From the NCBI RefSeq assembly GCF_020215645.1, contig NZ_CP084058.1, forward strand, positions 2,356,001 through 2,420,000: a stretch of 64,000 bases of DNA, given 5' to 3'. Every line of letters starts with the position of its first letter. Position 1 is the stretch's first letter. The DNA comes from Nonomuraea gerenzanensis (GTDB lineage: Bacteria > Actinomycetota > Actinomycetes > Streptosporangiales > Streptosporangiaceae). Below, piece by piece: positions 56,233 to 64,000 of the stretch. The position numbers and the translations under genes are program-made. Below the pieces are notes generated by a model that made no database searches, had not been told where the DNA came from, and saw only the letters and a list, made by a program, of their open reading frames with translations.

Positions 56233-57242
56233 ATCTCCTCCTGCTTCACGATCTGCCTGACGTACACCACGGTGATGATCAGCAGGATGATCGTCAGCAC
56301 CACGGAGATCGCCGCGCCCGTGCCCAGCTTCTGCGGGGGCTTGAACGCCTCGGCGACGGCGTACATCGACAGGTTGAAGCCGTCACGGTTGGTGGGACCG
56401 TTCATGAGCACGTAGAGCTGGCTGAAGCACTTGAAGTCCCAGATGATCGACAGCACCGTCAGCACGGCGAAGACCGGCTTGAGCATCGGCAGCGTGATCT
56501 TCCTGAACGTGTGCCACGGCCCTGAGCCGTCCACCTTGGCGGCCTCGTACAGCTCGGCGGGGATGCCCTTGAGCCCGGCCAGCACCGAGACCGCGATGAA
56601 CGGGAAGCCGGCCCACACCACGCAGACGGTCAGCGCGATGTAGAGGGGGACGGTCTCGTTCAGCCAGGGGGTGCCGGTCCAGCTCTCCTGGCCGTCGGGC
56701 GGGGCCGCCAGCCAGTCGGGCAGCAGGTTGAGCGCCCAGTTGACGATGCCGGCCTCGGCGTCGAACAGGGAGCGCCAGATGACGCCCTGCGCCACGGGCG
56801 GCACGGCCCAGGCGAACATGCAGCCGACGACCACGAACAGCGACATCTTCTTGCCCAGCCGGTGCAGCAGCACGCCGACCGCGGTGCCCACGATCAGCGT
56901 GAGGCTGACGGCGACGAAGGCGAAGGCCACCGTGTTGCGCAGGGCGGACCAGAAGATGTCGTTGGCGAGGATCTTCTCGAAGTTCTCCAGGCCGACCCAC
57001 TCGGCGGGCCGGGTGCCCCGGATCTGGGCCAGGCCGACCTTCTGGAAGGCCATGATGGACAGCTGGACCATCGGGTAGAGCAGCAGCCCCGCGATGACCA
57101 CCAGGCCGGGGACGAGCAGCACGTACGGGATGCTCCACACCGGCAGCCCGCTCGCCCGCGCCCTACGGCCGTTCCTGGTACGCCGGTGGCCCGGGGGCGG
57201 GGACGAGCCCCTGCCCCGGGCGACCGTTGTCGTGTTCGCCAT
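56229..57242 (-). CDS. Carbohydrate ABC permease (MalF type), second importer
   Basis: A 337-residue permease; a basic N-terminal tail is followed by six helices (WSIPYVLLVPGLVVIAGLLLYPMVQL first). EAA loop: GIPAELYEAAKVDGSGPWHTF. A sizeable extracytoplasmic loop (about 150-190) lies between helices 3 and 4. It starts two bases after the binding-protein stop. Confidence 0.9.
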   Translation of the reverse strand: MANTTTVARGRGSSPPPGHRRTRNGRRARASGLPVWSIPYVLLVPGLVVIAGLLLYPMVQLSIMAFQKVGLAQIRGTRPAEWVGLENFEKILANDIFWSALRNTVAFAFVAVSLTLIVGTAVGVLLHRLGKKMSLFVVVGCMFAWAVPPVAQGVIWRSLFDAEAGIVNWALNLLPDWLAAPPDGQESWTGTPWLNETVPLYIALTVCVVWAGFPFIAVSVLAGLKGIPAELYEAAKVDGSGPWHTFRKITLPMLKPVFAVLTVLSIIWDFKCFSQLYVLMNGPTNRDGFNLSMYAVAEAFKPPQKLGTGAAISVVLTIILLIITVVYVRQIVKQEEM

Positions 57243-57244
57243 CG

Positions 57245-58558
57245 CTACTGGTTCAGGATCTCTTCGAGTTCCTTGTTGGCGTCCGCGAGGGCGGTGTTGG
57301 CGTCCTTCTTGCCCTCGATGACGGCGCGTGCCGCGTTCTGCAGCACGGCCTTCGTCGCGTCGGCCTCAGACCAGTTGGGGTCGGCGGGGAAGGCCTTGGC
57401 CTTGGCGAACGCCTGCGCGAACGGGCCCTGCGCCGGGTCCTCGTTCATCGCCTGCAGGGTGTCGGGGTAGACGGGCAGCAGGCCGCCCTCCTTGGCGTAC
57501 CGGTCGGCCCAGGTCTTGCTGGTGGCCAGCTTGATGTACTCCTTGCCGAGGTCCGCCTGCTGGGTGGTGCCCCACAGCGCGATGTCGTTGCCGCCGAAGA
57601 AGGAGGGCGCCACGCCGCCGGTCTTGGCGGGCAGCGGGAAGAAGCCGAGCTTGTCGCCCTTCAGCTTGCCCTTGGAGTCCTCCTCGATGCCCGACAGGTC
57701 CCAGGCGGCGGTGAGGTACATCGCGACCTTGTTGTTGGCGAAGCGCGTCCGGATGTCCGTGGTGTTCTGCGTCAGGTTCGCCTTACTGGACAGGCCGTCG
57801 GTGACCAGGCTGGTGTAGGTGCCGAAGCCCGCGGCGAAGGCCGGCTCGGTGAGCTTGCCGACCCACTTGTCGCCCTCCTTGACGGCGTACTCGCCGCCCT
57901 CGGACCAGGCGAAGGCCGCCAGCAGGTGGTTGGCGTCCGAGCCGCCGTTGAAGGCGAAGCCGTCCACGCCCTTCTTCTCGGCCTGGATCTTCTTGGCGGC
58001 GGCGACGAGCTCGTCCCAGGTCTTGGGCGTCTCGATCTTGAGCTCTTCGAACCAGTCCTTGCGGTAGAGCACCGCGCGGGCGCCCGCGCCCCACGGGATG
58101 GCGTAGATCTCGTTGTCGACGGTCTCGTAGCCGTAGAGGTTCTGGGGGATCTGCGAACGGTCGCCCTCACGGGCGATGTCGGTGATCGGGGTGAGCGCGT
58201 CCTGGCTCTGCCACATCGGCACCTGGTCGTTGCCGATCTCGGTCACGTCGGGGCCGGTGCCGGTCGCCGCGGCGGCGAACTTGTCGGCGACCTGCGGCCA
58301 CGGGATCCACTCCAGCTTGACCTGCGCGCCGGTCTGCTTGGTGAACTCGGCGTTGAGCTCCTCCATGTACTTGGCCGCGGCGGGGTTGCTGTCGCCGAGC
58401 CGCCACACGCTGAGCGTCTTGCCGGCGAACGCGGGGCCGGAGGAGGCGGCGGCGCTGGGTGAGGACGAGGGGGGCTGTTCACCGGAGCCACAAGCGGCCA
58501 GGCCCAGGGCCAGCGCGGCCGTGGTGACCGTAGTGGCGGTGATCTTAGCGATCCTCAC
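57245..58558 (-). CDS. Extracellular sugar-binding lipoprotein, second importer
   Basis: A 437-residue solute-binding protein. GTG 58558 has GGAG seven bases upstream and gives a clean lipoprotein signal ending LAAC (Cys23). The mature N-terminus has a Ser/Pro linker and then TLSVWRLGDSNPAAAKYMEELNAEF; PKTWDELVAAAKKI and FFGGNDIALWG are typical CUT1 features. It is first in the importer operon and divergent from the second ROK gene. No ATPase gene is present, so a shared MsiK-type ATPase is expected. Confidence 0.9.
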   Translation of the reverse strand: MRIAKITATTVTTAALALGLAACGSGEQPPSSSPSAAASSGPAFAGKTLSVWRLGDSNPAAAKYMEELNAEFTKQTGAQVKLEWIPWPQVADKFAAAATGTGPDVTEIGNDQVPMWQSQDALTPITDIAREGDRSQIPQNLYGYETVDNEIYAIPWGAGARAVLYRKDWFEELKIETPKTWDELVAAAKKIQAEKKGVDGFAFNGGSDANHLLAAFAWSEGGEYAVKEGDKWVGKLTEPAFAAGFGTYTSLVTDGLSSKANLTQNTTDIRTRFANNKVAMYLTAAWDLSGIEEDSKGKLKGDKLGFFPLPAKTGGVAPSFFGGNDIALWGTTQQADLGKEYIKLATSKTWADRYAKEGGLLPVYPDTLQAMNEDPAQGPFAQAFAKAKAFPADPNWSEADATKAVLQNAARAVIEGKKDANTALADANKELEEILNQ

Positions 58559-58628
58559 AGGGTTCTCCCTTCCCGGGTGCTGGCCTACGGTCCGCACCAG
58601 GCTGATCGTCAAATCCGAACGATGCTGG

Positions 58629-58658
58629 TAAACTAACAAGAAACTTTCTTAAAAGAAA
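58629..58658. promoter_or_regulatory. Candidate ROK operator 2
   Basis: A conspicuous AT-rich patch in the 136-bp divergent gap containing AAGAAACTTTCTT (a near-palindrome) and a further AAGAAAC. It shares TAAACT, AACAA and CTTTC with the segment upstream of the first ROK gene. Confidence 0.5.
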
Positions 58659-58694
58659 CGCCCGTTAGCCGATCGTGACGAGAAGGGTGCGCCG

Positions 58695-59843
58695 ATGAGC
58701 CGAGACCCGGGAACTCCCCGGTTGCTACGCCGGCTGAACGACCGCGCGGCACTCGAACTGCTCCTCGGGGACGGCCCACTCACCCGTGCCGAGCTCGGCG
58801 AGCGGACCGGGCTCTCCAAGGTAACGGCAGGTCAGCTCCTCGCGCGCCTGGAGGAGCGGGGGCTGGTGGAGGTCGCGGGCGAGCGCGCGGGAGGCAGGGG
58901 GCCGCACGCCGCCCTGTACGCCGTGGTCCCGTCGAGCGCGTACGTGGCCGGCCTGGAGGTCCTGCCCGACAGTCTCACGGTCGGTGTGGCGGACATCACA
59001 GGCAGAGTCGTGGTCGAGATCACCGTCAATCCCTCCGACGCTCGCGATCCGGTCAAGGCGGTGCACGCCGCGGTGCAGCGGGCGTGCGACGCCGCCAGCG
59101 TCAGCCTCTCGCAACTGCGCGCGTTCGTCATCGGCACGAGAGGCGTCGTCGATCCGGCCACCGGTGACGTGCGCATCTCGGTGGACCTGCCCGCCTGGCA
59201 CGTCGGCGTGCTGGCCAGCCTGCGCGAGACGCTCGGCACCTCCGTCACCATCGAGAACGACGTCAACCTGGTCGCCCTGGCCGAGCACCGCCACGGTGCG
59301 GCCGTCGGCCACGACGACTTCGTGGTCGTCTGGGCAGGCGTCGGCCAGGGCCTCGGCGTCATGCTGGGCGGCCGGCTGCACCGGGGCATCACCGGCGGCG
59401 CGGGCGAGATCGGCTGGCTGCCCGTGCCGGGCGAGCCGCTGCCCTCCGACGTCACCCGCCCGCAGACGGGCTCCTTCCAGCGCCTGGTGGGCCACGACGC
59501 GCTGCGCGGCCTGGCCGAGGAGCACGGCGTCGCCGGCCACACGGTGCCCGACCTGGTACGCGGCGGCGACGAGAGCTACCTCGACGCCGTGGCCGCCCGG
59601 CTGGCCCTGGGCGCGGCGGCCGTCACCGTCGTGCTCGACCCCGGCCTCATCGTGCTCAGCGGCGACATCGGCCGCGCCGGCGGCGAGCGGCTGGCGGCCA
59701 AGGTGCAGGAGGCCGTGGCCCGGGTGTGCCCGAGCCGCCCGACCGTCGTCACGACCAGGGTCGCGGGCAACCCGGTGCTGCGCGGCGCCCTGGTGGCCGC
59801 GCTCGAACAGGCCCGGGAGCAGGTCTTCTCCGACACTGTGTGA
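58695..59843 (+). CDS. ROK-family transcriptional regulator, copy 2
   Basis: A 382-residue paralogue of the ROK protein at 52621: RLLRRLNDRAALELLLGDGPLTRAELGERTGLSKVTAGQLLARLEERGLV-type helix-turn-helix (seen as LNDRAALELLL, GLSKVTAGQLLARLEERG), then the ROK domain with TIENDVNLVALAEH and GGAGEIGWLPV. The zinc-binding CxCG motif is again absent. ATG 58695 has AAGGG upstream. It is divergent from the importer operon, so it is the most likely direct repressor. Confidence 0.92.
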   Translation: MSRDPGTPRLLRRLNDRAALELLLGDGPLTRAELGERTGLSKVTAGQLLARLEERGLVEVAGERAGGRGPHAALYAVVPSSAYVAGLEVLPDSLTVGVADITGRVVVEITVNPSDARDPVKAVHAAVQRACDAASVSLSQLRAFVIGTRGVVDPATGDVRISVDLPAWHVGVLASLRETLGTSVTIENDVNLVALAEHRHGAAVGHDDFVVVWAGVGQGLGVMLGGRLHRGITGGAGEIGWLPVPGEPLPSDVTRPQTGSFQRLVGHDALRGLAEEHGVAGHTVPDLVRGGDESYLDAVAARLALGAAAVTVVLDPGLIVLSGDIGRAGGERLAAKVQEAVARVCPSRPTVVTTRVAGNPVLRGALVAALEQAREQVFSDTV

Positions 59844-59855
59844 GAATTCTTGCCC

Positions 59856-60506
59856 ATGTGGCAGTCCCCGAACGACGTCGTGCTGATCTCGGACCCCCGC
59901 GTGACCTCCATCCCGGTGGAGGAGAGCGGCGAACCGCTCGCGGACGTGCGCGGGCGGCTGCGCGTGGACCCGCGCCTGGCCGACGAGCAGGGCGCCTACG
60001 CGCACCTGCGCTCCGGGGTGCTGCGGCGGCTGGAGCACGCGGAGAGCCTGTTGCCCGACGGCTACCACCTGCTGGTCGTCGAGGGGTATCGCCCTGTGGC
60101 CACCCAGCGCCGGATCTTCGACGAGTACCGTGCCACGCTCTCCCACCTGCCGCCCGCGGAGTCGTACGTCGCGGCCAGCCGGTACGTCTCACCGGTGGAG
60201 GTGGCCCCGCACACCGCCGGCGCCGCCGTGGACCTGACCCTGTGCGCGCCCGACGGCACCGAGTACGACATGGGCACCGAGGTCAACGACAACCCGGAGC
60301 AGAGCTGCGGCGCCTGCTACACCGCCGCGCCCAACATCTCCGACGACGCCCGCGCGCACCGCAAGCTGCTCGCCGCCGCCCTGGAGCCCGCCGGGCTGGT
60401 CAACTACCCCACCGAGTGGTGGCACTGGTCGTACGGCGACCGCTACTGGGCCATGTCCACCCGCGCCGGCCATGCACTCTACGGCCCCGTGGAGTTCACT
60501 GCCTGA
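59856..60506 (+). CDS. D-Ala-D-Ala dipeptidase (VanX/DdpX type)
   Basis: A 216-residue M15D zinc dipeptidase. Zinc and catalytic residues are in APHTAGAAVDLTL (SxHxxGxAxD type, about 117-128) and PTEWWHWSYGDRYWA (Glu and His at about 187-190); VEGYRPVATQRR provides the conserved Arg. No signal peptide is seen, so it acts in the cytosol. Without a VanA/VanH pair nearby it is more likely to recycle D-Ala-D-Ala from cell-wall turnover than to give glycopeptide resistance. It starts 12 bp after ROK copy 2. Confidence 0.88.
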   Translation: MWQSPNDVVLISDPRVTSIPVEESGEPLADVRGRLRVDPRLADEQGAYAHLRSGVLRRLEHAESLLPDGYHLLVVEGYRPVATQRRIFDEYRATLSHLPPAESYVAASRYVSPVEVAPHTAGAAVDLTLCAPDGTEYDMGTEVNDNPEQSCGACYTAAPNISDDARAHRKLLAAALEPAGLVNYPTEWWHWSYGDRYWAMSTRAGHALYGPVEFTA

Positions 60507-60580
60507 CAACCGGGTTTTCCGGGGGGTGAGGTAGGGGCACAACTCCCTACGGAGGGTTGGACTCCCAGCGAGGTGTGGGC

Positions 60581-61666
60581 ATGGTTGCGCTCATCGGGAT
60601 CGAAGAGGAGTACCTCATCGTCGATCCCCGCACCCGCCACGTGACTCCCCGGGCGGCCGAGGTCCTGGCCGCCGCGACGGACATGCTCGACGTGGTGCAC
60701 GAAATCACCCGATTCCAGGTGGAGGCTCGCACGCCGCCCTCCGCCGACCTGAGCGAGCTGGGCTCGCAGTTGCGTGCCGCGCGCAAGGAGGTGGCGGGGG
60801 CGGCCCGCTCCTGCGGCCTGGCGGTCGTCGCCAGCGGCATCCCCGTCCTGGGCAACGTCATGCAGCCGCCGCTCACCGACGACGACCGCTACCACCAGGG
60901 CCGCACGCTCTACCGGGCGCTGCAGGACGAGATCAGCATCTGCGCCCTCCACGTGCACGTGGACGTGCCCGACGCCGAGCACGCCGTCTACGTGGGCAAC
61001 CACTTACGGCCGTGGCTGCCGACGCTGATCGCGCTGGCCGCCAACTCGCCGTTCTTCGTGGGGCGCGACACCGGCTACGCCTCGTGGAGGGTGATCAGCT
61101 GGGGCCGGTGGCCGGTCTCGGGCGCGCCTCCGTACTTCCCGTCGTACGGGGCGTACGAGCTGGCCCTGCGGGCGCTGGCGGACTCGGGCGTGCTGCTCGA
61201 CCCCAAGACCGTCTACTGGGACACCCGGCCGTCGCCCCGCCTGCCCACCGTGGAGATCAGGGTGGCCGACGTGCCGCTCGACGTGGCCGACAGCCTCACC
61301 CTGATCGGGCTCATCCGCGGGCTGGTGGTCACGGCCCTGTCGGCCGTCGCGCGCGGCGACCGCGGGCAGCCCGTGCCGGCCGAGGTGCTGCGTGCCGCCT
61401 ACTGGCGGGCCGCCCGCTACGGGCTGCAGGGCGACAGCCTGGACGTGCGGCACAACACGCTCGTGCCGGCGGCGGTGCTGGCCGGGCGCCTCCTGGAGCA
61501 CGTACGCCCGGCGCTGGCCGAGGCCGGCGACCTGACCTTCATCCAGGAGGGCCTCGACCGGCTGCTGCGCAAGGGGTCGGGGGCCATGCGGCAGCGGCGG
61601 GCGTACGCGCGGGGCAACCACCTCGAAGAGGTGGTGGACGACCTCATCGAGGCCACCGTCGCCTAG
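60581..61666 (+). CDS. Carboxylate-amine / glutamate-cysteine ligase (GCS2, YbdK type)
   Basis: A 361-residue ATP-dependent ligase: MVALIGIEEEYLIVDPRTRHV, ICALHVHVDVPD, PFFVGRDTGYASWR, LPTVEIRVADVPLDVAD and the ending RRAYARGNHLEEVVDDLIE are the YbdK/GCS2 hallmarks. Relatives show weak glutamate-cysteine ligase activity; the physiological product in actinomycetes, which mainly make mycothiol, is uncertain. ATG 60581 has GAGG eight bases upstream; TTG 60557 is an alternative. Its end overlaps the TauE gene on the other strand by four bases. Confidence 0.88.
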   Translation: MVALIGIEEEYLIVDPRTRHVTPRAAEVLAAATDMLDVVHEITRFQVEARTPPSADLSELGSQLRAARKEVAGAARSCGLAVVASGIPVLGNVMQPPLTDDDRYHQGRTLYRALQDEISICALHVHVDVPDAEHAVYVGNHLRPWLPTLIALAANSPFFVGRDTGYASWRVISWGRWPVSGAPPYFPSYGAYELALRALADSGVLLDPKTVYWDTRPSPRLPTVEIRVADVPLDVADSLTLIGLIRGLVVTALSAVARGDRGQPVPAEVLRAAYWRAARYGLQGDSLDVRHNTLVPAAVLAGRLLEHVRPALAEAGDLTFIQEGLDRLLRKGSGAMRQRRAYARGNHLEEVVDDLIEATVA

Positions 61667-62403
61667 TGCAGGGCGAGCGCGACGGCCACCCCCAGGCCGA
61701 ACGCGACGACCACGCCCCGCAGCACCTTGGCGGGCATCAGCTTGGCCAGGCGGGTGCCGAGGAAGCCGCCCGCCAGGCTGGCCGGCGCGATGATCGCCGC
61801 GGCCGTCCACTCCACGGGCCCGAACAGTGAGAACGCCACGACCGAGACCGAGCTGACGACCAGCGACAGCACGGCCCGCACGGCGTTGACGCGATGCAGG
61901 TTGTCGTGCAGGAACAGGCCGAGCACGGTCAGCAGCACCACGCCCATGCCGCCGTTGAAGTAGGCGCCGTAGCAGCCGCCGAGGAACGTTCCAGCGTAGA
62001 CCAGCCGGCTGGTCCGGCCGTCCTCCTGGCCCCCGATGAGCTGGCGCAGCCACGGCTGCGCCAGCAGGGCGAGGCTGGCGAAGGCCACCAGCCACGGCAC
62101 CATCGACTCGAACAGCTTGCCCGGCGTGAGCAGCAGCAGCGAGCTGCCCACGCAGGCCCCCAGCACCGCCGTCACCGACAGCAGGGTGGCCCTGCGCCGC
62201 TGTCCCCGCAGCTCGGCCCGGTAGCCGAGCACACCCCCCAGATAGCCGGGCCACAACGCCACCGCGTTGGTGACGGTGGCGGTCAGGCCCGGGTAACCCA
62301 GCGCCAGGAGGGCGGGGAACGAGATGAGCGTCCCTCCGCCCGCCAGGGCGTTCACCACACCGGCCAGCAGGCCGGCACCGACCAGGAAGAGCAGGTCGGT
62401 CAT
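61663..62403 (-). CDS. TauE/SafE-family membrane transporter
   Basis: A 246-residue permease with about seven to eight helices. Two internally related halves begin GAGLLAGVVNALAGGGTLISFPALLALG and GTFLGGCYGAYFNGGMGVVLL, the TauE/SafE signature. Members export sulfite, sulfoacetate or other organic anions. It overlaps the gamma-glutamyltransferase gene by four bases, so the two are coupled. Confidence 0.88.
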   Translation of the reverse strand: MTDLLFLVGAGLLAGVVNALAGGGTLISFPALLALGYPGLTATVTNAVALWPGYLGGVLGYRAELRGQRRRATLLSVTAVLGACVGSSLLLLTPGKLFESMVPWLVAFASLALLAQPWLRQLIGGQEDGRTSRLVYAGTFLGGCYGAYFNGGMGVVLLTVLGLFLHDNLHRVNAVRAVLSLVVSSVSVVAFSLFGPVEWTAAAIIAPASLAGGFLGTRLAKLMPAKVLRGVVVAFGLGVAVALALH

Positions 62404-64000
62404 CGGCCGGCAGCGTAGCCCTGGGCGCCACGCGGGTTGGCGGCGGCCTTGAGGAAGGCGCCGTCACGGGCGACCGCGCTCAGCCTGCCGAGCGACCACG
62501 GGCCCTGCACCTCGACCTCGTGCCCGCGCCGGCGCAGCTCCGCTATGACGCCCGGATCCACCCGGTCCTCCACGTGCACCACGCCGGGGCGGGAGCCGCG
62601 CGGGAAGAACGAGCTGGGGAAGTGCTCGGTGTGGAACATGGGGGCGTCCACGGCCTCCTGCAGGTTGAGCTTGCCGTGGACGACCGCGAGGAAGAAGTTC
62701 AGGCTCCACTGGTCCTGCTGGTCGCCGCCGGGGGTGCCGAACGCCAGCCACGGCTTGCCGTCCCTGAGCGCGAACGACGGCGACAGCGTCGTACGGGGGC
62801 GCGTGCCGGGGCGCAGCGCGGTGGCCACGTCCTCCTGCAGCCAGAACATCTGGGCCCGGGTGCCCAGGCAGAAGCCCAGCTCCGGGATGGTGGGGGAGCT
62901 CTGCAGCCAGCCGCCGCTGGGGGTGGCCGACACCATGTTGCCGAAGCGGTCCACGACGTCCACGTGGCACGTGTCGCCCTTGACCATGCCGTCCTTGGAG
63001 ACCGTGGGCTCGCCGACGCCCTGCGGCTTGCGGGCGCCGGACAGGCCGGGGGCGTCGCTCAGCGTGCCGGGGTCGGGGAAGACGGGCAGCCGGGGCGCCC
63101 GCCCGCCGGGGGCTCCCGGCCGCAGCTCCAGGCTGGCCTCGGCGCCGATCAGCCGCCGCCGCTCGGCGTTGTAGGCCGGGCTCAGCAGGTCGGCCATGGG
63201 CACGTCGGTGTCGCCGTACCAGGCCTCGCGGTCGGCGAAGGCCAGCTTGGCGGCCTCCGTCACCGTGTGCAGGTAGTCGGCGCCGAGGAAGTCCATGCCG
63301 TCCAGGTCGTACCCGTCGAGCAGGGCGAGCTGCTGCAGGAACGCGGGCCCCTGGCCCCACGGGCCGGTCTTGGCCACCGTGTGACCCCGGTAGTCGAAGG
63401 TCAGCGGCTCCTCCACCGAGGCCGACCAGCCCGCCAGGTCGTCGCCCGTGAGCAGGCCGCCGTGCACCTCGCCCGAGCTGTCCCGCCAGGCCGTCGTCGC
63501 GCTGAACTCGGCGATCGCCTCGGCGACGAAGCCCTCGTACCAGGCCTTCCTGGCGGCGGCGAGCTGGCCCTCGCGGGTGCTCGACGCGGCCTCGGCCTCC
63601 GCGACCACCCGGCGGTAGGTGGCGGCCAGCACGGGGTTGGCCAGCTTGGAGCCGGGCTCGGGAACGTTCCCGCCCGGCAGCCAGGTGGCCGCCGACGTGG
63701 GCCAGTCCTGCGTGAACAGCTCCCGCACCGACGCGATCGTGGCCGAGATCCGCTCCAGCACCGGCACGCCGTGCTCGGCGTAGTGAATGGCGGGCGCCAG
63801 CACGTCGGCCAGCGACCAGGTGCCCCAGCGCTCCAGCATCAGCATCCAGCCGCCGAACGCCCCCGGCACGGTCGCCGCCAGCAGCCCGGTGCCGGGCACG
63901 ACGTCCAGGCCCAGCTCGGCGAAGCGTTCGATCGTGGCCGCGGCGGGGGCCACGCCCTGACCGCACACGACCGACACCTTCTGCTCGGCCTCGCTCCACA
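62400..64000 (-). CDS. ggt: Gamma-glutamyltransferase (N-terminus beyond window)
   Basis: The frame enters from the right edge without a start; about 533 codons are visible. VSVVCGQGVAPAAATIERF, GTWSLADVLAPAIHYAEHG, TVTEAAKLAFADREAWYGD and the autocleavage region GDTCHVDVVDRFGNMVSATPSGGW (given here in two parts: GDTCHVDVVDRF and GNMVSATPSGGW) identify a gamma-glutamyltransferase or related acylase. The family nucleophile is a Thr; here the Thr of DTCHV fits, where relatives often have TTH. It would transfer or hydrolyse gamma-glutamyl groups. The context (YbdK ligase, TauE) suggests gamma-glutamyl or thiol turnover. Confidence 0.88.
   Translation of the reverse strand, partial: WSEAEQKVSVVCGQGVAPAAATIERFAELGLDVVPGTGLLAATVPGAFGGWMLMLERWGTWSLADVLAPAIHYAEHGVPVLERISATIASVRELFTQDWPTSAATWLPGGNVPEPGSKLANPVLAATYRRVVAEAEAASSTREGQLAAARKAWYEGFVAEAIAEFSATTAWRDSSGEVHGGLLTGDDLAGWSASVEEPLTFDYRGHTVAKTGPWGQGPAFLQQLALLDGYDLDGMDFLGADYLHTVTEAAKLAFADREAWYGDTDVPMADLLSPAYNAERRRLIGAEASLELRPGAPGGRAPRLPVFPDPGTLSDAPGLSGARKPQGVGEPTVSKDGMVKGDTCHVDVVDRFGNMVSATPSGGWLQSSPTIPELGFCLGTRAQMFWLQEDVATALRPGTRPRTTLSPSFALRDGKPWLAFGTPGGDQQDQWSLNFFLAVVHGKLNLQEAVDAPMFHTEHFPSSFFPRGSRPGVVHVEDRVDPGVIAELRRRGHEVEVQGPWSLGRLSAVARDGAFLKAAANPRGAQGYAAGR

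Noticed and set aside
59856..60506. Vancomycin-resistance locus because of the VanX-type dipeptidase
   Set aside because: No VanH, VanA or VanS/VanR homologue is nearby; a recycling role fits the neighbours better.

Overview
The window is chromosomal DNA from a very GC-rich filamentous actinomycete, most likely Streptosporangiales (a Nonomuraea-like genome). This is inferred from the codon usage, the ROK/LacI/IclR-controlled sugar operons, the Ser/Thr kinases and SpoIIE phosphatases, and a conserved dapA - rnj - osaC/osaA/osaB - ftsK - rodZ-like - rimO - pgsA - cinA - clgR - nei backbone that I recall from Streptomyces. I ran no database search; all family names come from motifs read directly.

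Layout. 1-8.6 kb is an accessory, partly decayed region: an IS701-type transposase running off the left edge, two paralogous regulators each made only of two GntR winged-helix domains, a decayed IS481-type transposase, a stretch rich in perfect hairpins, radC, two tandem-repeat arrays (7 and 19 bp), a GntR/UTRA regulator and a GNAT acetyltransferase. 8.9-11.5 kb holds dapA and rnj (RNase J), closed by a strong hairpin. 11.7-16.5 kb is an ABC-2 exporter (one ATPase, two permeases, with a 29-bp tandem array between the permease genes) divergent from a NarL-type two-component system.

17.4-30.1 kb is a complete-looking oxidative uronate/aldarate catabolic island: uronate dehydrogenase, glucarate dehydratase, 5-keto-4-deoxyglucarate dehydratase and an alpha-ketoglutarate-semialdehyde dehydrogenase candidate, a three-gene ABC sugar importer, an IclR regulator, a LacI regulator with aldose 1-epimerase, and a protein of unknown function carrying an internal repeat expansion. 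Three copies of one palindromic operator lie just upstream of glucarate dehydratase, of the IclR gene and of the importer, which defines a local regulon.

30.1-44.7 kb is the conserved core: osaC (anti-sigma/PP2C), osaA (giant poly-HAMP hybrid kinase), osaB (receiver), ftsK, a RodZ-like protein, rimO, pgsA, cinA C-terminal domain, clgR and an Nei-type glycosylase. 44.8-52.4 kb is signalling: a pseudokinase translationally coupled to an intact Ser/Thr kinase, a membrane SpoIIE phosphatase, a STAND ATPase and an Rrf2 regulator. 52.6-59.8 kb is a second sugar system: two paralogous ROK repressors flank a GH3 glycosidase and an ABC importer, followed by a VanX-type dipeptidase; amino-sugar or cell-wall fragment recycling is the likely theme. 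The right end has a YbdK-type glutamate-cysteine ligase, a TauE/SafE transporter and a gamma-glutamyltransferase cut by the window edge.

A window-wide peculiarity is the number of short tandem repeats of unrelated period (7, 14, 15, 19, 28, 29, about 49 bp) in intergenic DNA and inside a few genes. No tRNA, rRNA, CRISPR array or prophage was recognised.
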